From: Thermoguttaceae bacterium
GTDB taxonomy: Bacteria; Planctomycetota; Planctomycetia; Pirellulales; Thermoguttaceae
Direction: 5' to 3'
Length of the DNA stretch: 12,398 bases
Assembly: GCA_024653385.1 (NCBI GenBank)
Contig: JANLFZ010000018.1
Location: forward strand, 7,097-19,494
Below the pieces are notes generated by a model that was given only the letters and a program-made list of their open reading frames with translations, had not been told where the DNA came from and did not search any database. The position numbers were made by a program, and so were the translations under genes. Below, in pieces: positions 1 through 5,185 of the stretch. Numbering within the stretch: position 1 is the stretch's first letter; every line of letters starts with the position of its first letter.

Positions 1-26
1 CCGCTCCCGGCGATGAATCGGACCTG

Positions 27-818
27 ATGGAAATCCTCTCCCTGTTCAAAGAGAAAAAAAACGGGGACGTGATCCGAAAAAATTGGCCCGGAAAAAAAGA
101 ACAAGCCGAGGCGGAACGGGAGCGATGGAACGAATTCGCGGTGACCGTCGCGGCCCCGCTGGTGGAAATCTGGCAGACGCTGCACGAGTCGCCGGAGACG
201 CTCATCGAGTGGTACGCGATCCGCTGGCAGCGGGTGGCCTCCGGCGACAAGGTCGCCGAGTACGAGAAGATCAAGGCGTCGTACAACGCCCGGCCCAATG
301 GGGCGGACCTCGTGTTCCTCTGCCGGGCGTGCTACGGCGGCGTGGTGCGGTTTCGGCAGGCCGATGGTTTCATGTCGACGCCCTGCGGAGCGCACCGGCC
401 CATCGCCCCGGCCGCTTTCGCCCGGCGCGTGGCCGAATGGCGGCGGCGCACCGCCGGGGCGACCTTCGTGGTCGCCGACTTCGAAGAGGCAATGGACCGC
501 GCGCGCGACGGCGACCTCGTGTACTGCGACCCCCCGTACGCCGACACGCAAAGCATCCTGTACGGGTCGCAGGCGTTCGATCTCGATCGGCTGCTGGCGG
601 CCATCGACCGGTGCAAACGGCGCGGCGTGCGCGTGGCGATGAGCCTCGACGGGAGCAAGAAGTCGGGCCGAAAGGTGTGCGACGTGCCGATCCCCGCGGG
701 CCTCTTTGCGCGCGAGGTGACGATCTCGTGCGGGCGGTCGATGCTCCGCCGCTTTCAGATGAACGGCCGCACGCTCGAGCGGGAACAGGTGGCCGACCGT
801 TTGTTGCTGACCTATTGA
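27..818 (+). CDS. D12-class adenine-specific DNA methyltransferase, N-terminus missing or disrupted
   Basis: Transfers a methyl group from S-adenosylmethionine to the N6 of adenine in DNA. The catalytic motif DPPY lies at residues 168-171, preceded by GDLVYC. The stretch from YNARPNGADLVFLCRAC (about 87-103), with a following VRF, fits the target-recognition side of the D12 group that also has ALSFDG-like and DVP motifs; here these read AMSLDGS and DVPIPAG. The family normally has an N-terminal KWAGGK-like motif and an FxGxG cofactor motif before the LVEIWQTL helix, and neither is visible. Instead residues 9-36 are Lys-rich and encoded by A8, A6 and A7 runs. The frame is open back to position 3, so the true start may lie outside the window. 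ATG27 also overlaps a TGA at 25-27 in another frame (TGATG), which would allow coupled translation. No ribosome site precedes it. No restriction endonuclease gene is visible. The class is clear; completeness and activity are not. Confidence 0.8.
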   Translation: MEILSLFKEKKNGDVIRKNWPGKKEQAEAERERWNEFAVTVAAPLVEIWQTLHESPETLIEWYAIRWQRVASGDKVAEYEKIKASYNARPNGADLVFLCRACYGGVVRFRQADGFMSTPCGAHRPIAPAAFARRVAEWRRRTAGATFVVADFEEAMDRARDGDLVYCDPPYADTQSILYGSQAFDLDRLLAAIDRCKRRGVRVAMSLDGSKKSGRKVCDVPIPAGLFAREVTISCGRSMLRRFQMNGRTLEREQVADRLLLTY

Positions 819-1175
819 GCAGCAGCCGTGCCCCCGCGCGTCTGGGCCGACGAACGCGGCCCCACGCAATCCACGGGCGGGCGGCCTGCCGACGAGGGGG
901 GCCGAAAGGCGCGGATATAGGGCTCCGGCCGTCTGTGCTTGGGGATCGGAGGATCGCGACTGGATGCCGCACCCCGGAGGCGGGCTGCTCCGCTGGTCAC
1001 TGTCCCCGGCCTGTGAAGGGTTACCTTTGCCGAAGTCCGGACGCCCCGGACGTGGTTGCCGCCTGCGAAGGGCACTTGGGCCACAAGCGGGGCAATCGGG
1101 AACTATACTTTTCCAAGACAGGCTTGGCTCATCGGGACGCGCCTGGCCTCGGTCGATCCCCGCACGGTGTCGCGC
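819..1175. other. Gene-free stretch between methyltransferase and kinase
   Basis: These 357 bases hold no convincing gene. Short open frames cross it on both strands, but their products are Arg/Pro/Ala-rich low-complexity sequences typical of GC-rich antisense frames. Visible structure is limited to a 6-bp hairpin (GTCCGG 1035-1040 with CCGGAC 1046-1051, 5-nt loop) and a possible -10 box at 1104-1109. I see no tRNA or other RNA gene. Confidence 0.5.
1104..1109 (+). promoter_or_regulatory. Possible -10 box of the kinase operon (TATACT)
   Basis: TATACT matches the sigma-70 -10 consensus at five of six bases and sits in a locally AT-richer patch 67 nt before the chosen kinase start. No good -35 box lies at 16-18 nt; the nearest TTGGGC (1076-1081) is 22 nt upstream. 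Tentative. Confidence 0.3.
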
Positions 1176-3137
1176 ATGGACCTTCCCCAGACGCCGAGAA
1201 TCGTCGTGTGTACTCCGCGTGTTGCGGTCGCGGAGGAGTTCGCGCGATGCCTGCCGGGCTTTGCGGTGGACCGGTTCGAGCCGGCCGGCGATCCCGCGGC
1301 CGGCCCGCCGGGTCGCGGCCCTTGCGCGCTGGTGGCGATCGACTTCGACGCGGCCTGGGACGCCGCGTCGATCGCCAATCGGTGGTGGGAGTCGGATCCG
1401 ACAGTCGTCGTCGTGGGTTTCCGCAGCGACCGGGCGGCCTGGGAGGCGGTGGCCAGCCGCTTGGCGGCCGCGGACCGCTTGGTCTGCCTGGCCACCCCGT
1501 TCGTGGAGTGGGAGGTGCGACACGCCGTGGCCGCGGCGCTGGTTGTCCGCCAGAAAGACGAGCAACTGCGGCACATGGCGCGCCAGGTGACCGAGGCGCG
1601 CCGGGCCCTGGACCAGGCGCGCGAAGAGGCCGAGAACGCCCGGCGCACGCGACTGGAGTTCATCGCCAACGTCAACCACGAAATCCGCACGCCGATGAAC
1701 GCGGTGCTGGGGTTCACGTCGCTCTTGCTGCGGGAGCCGTTGGAGCCGGAACACGCCGAAAAGGTGCGGATCGTGCACGAGGCGGACAACCTCCTGGATT
1801 TCTCGCAGCTTTGCCGCGGCCAGTTGCAGCTTGACCACATGCCCTTCGATCTCGACGAGGTGTTGGGCGACGTCTTGGAGACCGCCGGCCCGTGGGTCCG
1901 GGAGAAACGGCTCGGCCTGGAGTGCCACATCGAGCCGGCGGTACCGCGGGCTCTTCGCGGCGACGCGGCGCGCTTGCGCCAGGTGCTCTTGAGCCTGCTC
2001 GACAACGCGATTAAGTTCACCGAGCGCGGCGTGGTCCGCCTCCAGGTCCTGGTGGATGAACAGACCGCGGGCGTGGCGACGCTGCGCATGACCGTGGCCG
2101 ACACGGGAGTGGGCGTCCCCTCGGACCGCGAGGACCGAATTCTCGATTGTTTCACCCAGGCCGACGGCTCGACGACCCGGCGGTTCGGCGGCATGGGGTT
2201 GGGCCTGTCGCTGGCCAAGCACCTGGTCGACCTGATGGGCGGCCAGTTGGGGTTCCGCAGCGCCAACGGCCGGGGCAGCAGCTTCTGGGTCGTCCTCCCG
2301 TTCCCCACGTGGCCCCCCCAGGACGCCGATGCCCCCAAGACTGCGGAGAAGCCTCGGGCCTTGCGCGTGGCCTCGGCCAGTTGCTCACGAGCGGACGCGG
2401 CCGGCGAGCCTGCCTCGGGACCGCGCCGGGTTCTGGTGGCCGACGACGACCGGATGAACCGGGCCCTCGTTGAACTGCTCCTGACCCGCGCCGGCTGCTT
2501 CGTCGATTTGGTGACCAACGGCCGGGAAGCGCTCGATGCCCTCGGCGTGAACCGCTACGACCTCTTGCTGATCGACGTGCACATGCCGCGGGTCGACGGG
2601 CTGGAGGCGATCCGGCGCATCCGGGAGGAGGAGGCATGCTCGGGGCATCGCCTGCGGATCGTGGCCACGACCGCCGACACGCTGCGCGAGACCCGCGACA
2701 AGTGCCTGGAGGCCGGCGCCGACGATTACCTCCCGATCCCCTTCACCCTGGAATCGCTGTTCCAGATGCTCCAGCGGAACCTGGCGGGGTGGACGGTCGA
2801 CGGCGAGGGCCCCGTGGGCGATCCCGAGCCCGAGTCGGCCTCGCCGGAAGCTGTCTTGACCGAATGCGTCGAGTGCCTCGAAGGGGCGCTCGGACGGTAC
2901 GAGTTCGACGACGTGGAACGCCGCGCCGAGACCCTGCGGCAACTGGCTGCCCAGGCCGGCTGGGAGGCGGGCGTGGACCACGCGTTGCGGGTTCAATTGG
3001 CCGCCCGCAACGGCGACCTGCCCCGCGCGGCGGCTGCCGCAGCCCGGCTCCGCCGCGAGTTCGAATTGCGCCGCGGCGAACTCGTCGCCTGCGGCGATCG
3101 CGTTTTTTCTAGCGCCCAAGCGGAGAAGGATCCATGA
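1176..3137 (+). CDS. Hybrid sensor histidine kinase with receiver and degenerate HPt-like domains
   Basis: Predicted cytoplasmic hybrid kinase of 653 aa; no membrane segment is visible. Residues about 7-118 look like a pseudo-receiver (RIVVCTPR, ALVAIDFD, LATPF). A coiled coil at about 120-158 follows, then the H-box NHEIRTPMN with His168, N-box Asn277, G1 DTGVGVP (309-315) and G2 GMGLGL (339-344). A receiver at about 417-535 has acidic residues 423-425, phosphoacceptor Asp467 and Thr498/499, but Ile521 replaces the conserved Lys before Pro. The C-terminus (about 570-640) resembles an HPt helical bundle in which Glu585 stands where the phospho-His would be. The second dimerisation helix is about 8 residues short (EADNLLDFS near 202-210). 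The start ATG1176 is placed just before the first domain; upstream codons are also open to 1056 and no good ribosome site marks any of them. The stop overlaps the next start (ATGA). Kinase identity is firm; relay competence is doubtful. Confidence 0.93.
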   Translation: MDLPQTPRIVVCTPRVAVAEEFARCLPGFAVDRFEPAGDPAAGPPGRGPCALVAIDFDAAWDAASIANRWWESDPTVVVVGFRSDRAAWEAVASRLAAADRLVCLATPFVEWEVRHAVAAALVVRQKDEQLRHMARQVTEARRALDQAREEAENARRTRLEFIANVNHEIRTPMNAVLGFTSLLLREPLEPEHAEKVRIVHEADNLLDFSQLCRGQLQLDHMPFDLDEVLGDVLETAGPWVREKRLGLECHIEPAVPRALRGDAARLRQVLLSLLDNAIKFTERGVVRLQVLVDEQTAGVATLRMTVADTGVGVPSDREDRILDCFTQADGSTTRRFGGMGLGLSLAKHLVDLMGGQLGFRSANGRGSSFWVVLPFPTWPPQDADAPKTAEKPRALRVASASCSRADAAGEPASGPRRVLVADDDRMNRALVELLLTRAGCFVDLVTNGREALDALGVNRYDLLLIDVHMPRVDGLEAIRRIREEEACSGHRLRIVATTADTLRETRDKCLEAGADDYLPIPFTLESLFQMLQRNLAGWTVDGEGPVGDPEPESASPEAVLTECVECLEGALGRYEFDDVERRAETLRQLAAQAGWEAGVDHALRVQLAARNGDLPRAAAAAARLRREFELRRGELVACGDRVFSSAQAEKDP

Positions 3138-4000
3138 AGCGGTTCCTGATCGTAGACGACGACCCCGCCTGCCGCCGTTTGTTGAAGCACTATCTGGCCC
3201 CGTACGGGCGCTGCGACCTGGCCCATGACGGCCGGGAGGCCGTGGCCGCCTTCCGCATCGCCCTCGAGCAGGGCGAGCCCTACGACATGATCCTGCTCGA
3301 CGTGATGATGCCGGAACTCGACGGGCACCACGTGCTCGATACGATTCGGGGCCTGGAGCACGCGCGGGGGATTGCGGGCACGGACCGCGTCAAGGTGCTG
3401 ATGATCACGGCGGTCATCGACCCGAAACAGTGCGTCCAGGCCTTCCTCGAGGGCTGCGAGGCCTACCTGACCAAGCCGTTCACCGAGGAGGACCTGCTGG
3501 CCGAGATCCAATCGCTGCTGGGCGACCTGGCCCGGTCGTTGCCCGACCGCCACGCGTGCGCCTCGGGCTCGTCGCCGGCCGGCGCCCCGGGCTCGAGCGC
3601 CCGCTACCTGATCGTCGACGACGATCCGGTCTGCCGCGAGCTGCTCAAGGAGATCCTGTCGCACTACGGCCGGTGCGACGTGGCCTACGACGGCCGGGAG
3701 GCGGTCGACGCGGTACGCCTGGCGCTGGACGACGGCGCCCCGTACGACCTCGTGTGCCTCGACATCATGATGCCGGGGTCGAGCGGCCACGATGCGTTGC
3801 GTGCCATCCGCGCGGTCGAGCAGGAACGGGGCATCGGCGGCAGCGACGGCGTGAAGGTGATCATGACCACGGCGCTGCGCGACTCGAAACACTGCGTGCG
3901 CGCGTTCCGCGAAGGCTGCGAAAGCTACGTGACCAAGCCGATCCGCGAGGGCGATCTCCTTGCCCGCATGCGCGATCTCGGCCTGCTGCCGGTGAGTTGA
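3134..4000 (+). CDS. Tandem double-receiver response regulator (REC-REC), no output domain
   Basis: A 288-aa protein consisting of two CheY-like receiver domains (about 3-132 and 157-285) joined by a Ser/Ala/Pro/Gly-rich linker. Both keep the full set of phosphorylation residues: REC1 has Asp8-10, Asp56, Thr92 and Lys114; REC2 has Asp162-164, Asp210, Thr246 and Lys268. The halves are roughly 60% identical by hand alignment and share unusual features such as GRCD near the second strand, HCV/QCV and EGCE before the KP loop, so they arose by internal duplication. There is no DNA-binding, GGDEF, EAL or other effector domain. ATG3134 overlaps the kinase stop by 4 nt and is preceded by GAAGGA at 3125-3130, indicating coupled translation. 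The partner is therefore probably the upstream hybrid kinase, with the output by protein-protein contact. Confidence 0.93.
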   Translation: MKRFLIVDDDPACRRLLKHYLAPYGRCDLAHDGREAVAAFRIALEQGEPYDMILLDVMMPELDGHHVLDTIRGLEHARGIAGTDRVKVLMITAVIDPKQCVQAFLEGCEAYLTKPFTEEDLLAEIQSLLGDLARSLPDRHACASGSSPAGAPGSSARYLIVDDDPVCRELLKEILSHYGRCDVAYDGREAVDAVRLALDDGAPYDLVCLDIMMPGSSGHDALRAIRAVEQERGIGGSDGVKVIMTTALRDSKHCVRAFREGCESYVTKPIREGDLLARMRDLGLLPVS

Positions 4001-4067
4001 CACGGTTCCGTCACGCGGCGTATCTTGGGGGCGCTGCTTTGTCGTAACCGCTCACGGCGACTCTCCC

Positions 4068-4096
4068 GATTCTCGCGGCGAAGGAGCGCGAAAATC
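4068..4096 (+). terminator. Candidate stem-loop after the signalling operon
   Basis: GATTCTCGCG (4068-4077) pairs with CGCGAAAATC (4087-4096) at 9 of 10 positions around a 9-nt loop, 68 nt past the response-regulator stop. No U-tract follows, so it may be a weak terminator, an mRNA-stabilising hairpin or an operator for the downstream toxin-antitoxin genes. Confidence 0.3.
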
Positions 4097-4139
4097 AGGC
4101 TGTCCCTTTCATAGGGTACCACTCCTCGCGCGGGTCGAG

Positions 4140-4145
4140 TACAAT
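4140..4145 (+). promoter_or_regulatory. Possible -10 box of the toxin-antitoxin pair (TACAAT)
   Basis: TACAAT lies 70 nt upstream of the chosen antitoxin start. It differs from TATAAT at one base and resembles boxes at 5056-5061 and 7973-7978. No -35 box at normal spacing is evident. Confidence 0.28.
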
Positions 4146-4215
4146 TGGAGTGGCGCGGGTTGGGTCTCGCGCTGGCTGTAGCTTGACCAATATGAACGAG
4201 GGGCTTCCGCCGACC

Positions 4216-4476
4216 ATGAACGCGCTTACCCTGGAGATCCCCGGCGATGTTGCCGAGGCGCTTCGTCTGCCGCCCCAGGAAGTCGGACCGCGGCTGCGGC
4301 TCGAGTTGGCAGTAGGACTTTACTCCCAGCGCATCCTTGGGCTCGGCAAGGCAGCCGAGTTGGCAGGGCTGCCCGTGCTTCGCTTCGACGAGGAATTGAG
4401 CCGGCGTCGCATCGCCATGCACTACGACGAATCGGATCTCGCTCATGACACGGCTTATGGGCACGGCCGTCAGTGA
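4216..4476 (+). CDS. UPF0175-family antitoxin-like protein
   Basis: A small protein of 86 aa that probably neutralises the PIN-like toxin encoded next to it and may bind the operon promoter. It starts with a beta-strand-like MNALTLEIP, followed by helical segments. It carries the family signature GLGKAAELAGLP (helix-turn-helix-like, about residues 40-51), the pattern FDEELSRRRI and an acidic HYDESDL tail, all usual for UPF0175. ATG4216 is chosen because homologs begin at this strand; in-frame ATGs at 4192 and 4150 would add a tail with no family resemblance. GAGGGG at 4198-4203 is a distant ribosome site. Its 3' end overlaps the toxin start by 32 nt, or 20 nt if the toxin starts at 4457, as is common for type II pairs. 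Confidence 0.8.
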   Translation: MNALTLEIPGDVAEALRLPPQEVGPRLRLELAVGLYSQRILGLGKAAELAGLPVLRFDEELSRRRIAMHYDESDLAHDTAYGHGRQ

Positions 4477-4975
4477 CACGTCGGTGCTCAACTACCTGGC
4501 TCGGCTGGGGAAGCTGGGCCTATTGCGAGGCCAGTTTTGCCGACTGATCGTGCCTAGAGCGGTTCTGGCCGAACTCGATGCGTGTGCCGACCTGCCGGGA
4601 ACTACCCTGGTACGCGAGGCCGTCGCCGAGGGATGGATGGAGCTTGCCGCGCCCGAAAGCCAACCCCTGGTTATGTTGTTGAGGAGGAATCTGGGACTTG
4701 GCGAATCGCACGCCATTGCCTTAGCGGTCGAACGATCGGCGGACTTCGTGTTGCTTGATGAGCTGGAGGGTCGGCGCCACGCGGCGGCCATGGGAATTCC
4801 CGTGGTCGGCACGCTCGGCGTACTCTTGCGTGCCAAGCGCGACGGAAGCATATCGCAACTGGCCCCTCTCGTGCGCCGACTCGTTGAGGATTACGGTTTC
4901 CGTTTGGATGCGCCTCTTGTGGCGAAGACGCTGGAAGCGGCCGGCGAGACGCCGACCCAACCGGCTGAAGAATAG
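4445..4975 (+). CDS. DUF3368 PIN-like nuclease, probable toxin
   Basis: A 176-aa PIN-fold protein of the DUF3368 group, usually paired with UPF0175 antitoxins and expected to cleave RNA using a metal ion held by acidic residues. Visible motifs in order are VSDTS with Asp11, PRAVLAELD with Glu43, LGLGESHAIALA with Glu87, the LLDELEGRR box with Asp105, and the typical VVGTLGVLLRAK at 120-131. Length is near the family norm. ATG4445 lies inside the antitoxin gene; a second in-frame ATG at 4457 would give MGTAVSDTS, which matches family starts at least as well. No ribosome site is obvious, so translation is probably coupled to the antitoxin. All the acidic positions are present, so it looks intact. 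Actual toxicity is inferred from the family and the pairing. Confidence 0.85.
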   Translation: MTRLMGTAVSDTSVLNYLARLGKLGLLRGQFCRLIVPRAVLAELDACADLPGTTLVREAVAEGWMELAAPESQPLVMLLRRNLGLGESHAIALAVERSADFVLLDELEGRRHAAAMGIPVVGTLGVLLRAKRDGSISQLAPLVRRLVEDYGFRLDAPLVAKTLEAAGETPTQPAEE

Positions 4976-5031
4976 CGGTCGGGGAGCCAAGCCGCTTGCG
5001 GTCCCGTCTCGACCCGTCGGCGCGATGCTGC

Positions 5032-5061
5032 TTGTGCTTCGTTCAGGTCGCCGGGTAGAAT
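5032..5061 (+). promoter_or_regulatory. Candidate promoter before the GH36 gene
   Basis: TTGTGC (5032-5037) and TAGAAT (5056-5061) are spaced by 18 nt and lie 125 nt before the GTG start, in the 210-nt gap after the toxin gene. The -10 is close to consensus (five of six); the -35 matches only its TTG. The rest of the gap shows nothing recognisable. Confidence 0.33.
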
Positions 5062-5174
5062 CCAGCGCACGGCACGGGCAGCCCAGTCCCCTGAAGCCCG
5101 GCGAACGACTGACACATCACTCAATCGAAGACGCGCTTGGCCCCCGGCTAAGCACGTTCCTCACACGACCTTTG

Positions 5175-5180
5175 AGGAGG
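5175..5180 (+). promoter_or_regulatory. Strong ribosome binding site fixing a GTG start
   Basis: GAGGAGG at 5174-5180 is a near-perfect Shine-Dalgarno sequence 5 nt before GTG5186. The signal peptide begins directly at that GTG, which makes the start secure despite the non-ATG codon. Confidence 0.75.
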
Positions 5181-5185
5181 CTTCT

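Noticed and set aside
1035..1051. Six-bp hairpin GTCCGG/CCGGAC
   Set aside because: Too short to stand out in GC-rich sequence, with no T-tract and no gene end nearby to terminate.
812..1084. A 90-codon minus-strand frame in the gene-free stretch
   Set aside because: No ribosome site, no motif and low-complexity composition; it fits chance in GC-rich DNA.
83..1834. A 583-codon plus-strand frame across methyltransferase and kinase
   Set aside because: It overlaps two genes with clear catalytic motifs, and its product is composed mainly of Arg, Gly, Ala and Pro.
2993..4003. A 336-codon minus-strand frame opposite the double-receiver gene
   Set aside because: The internal repetition of its product simply reflects the duplicated receivers read in antisense.
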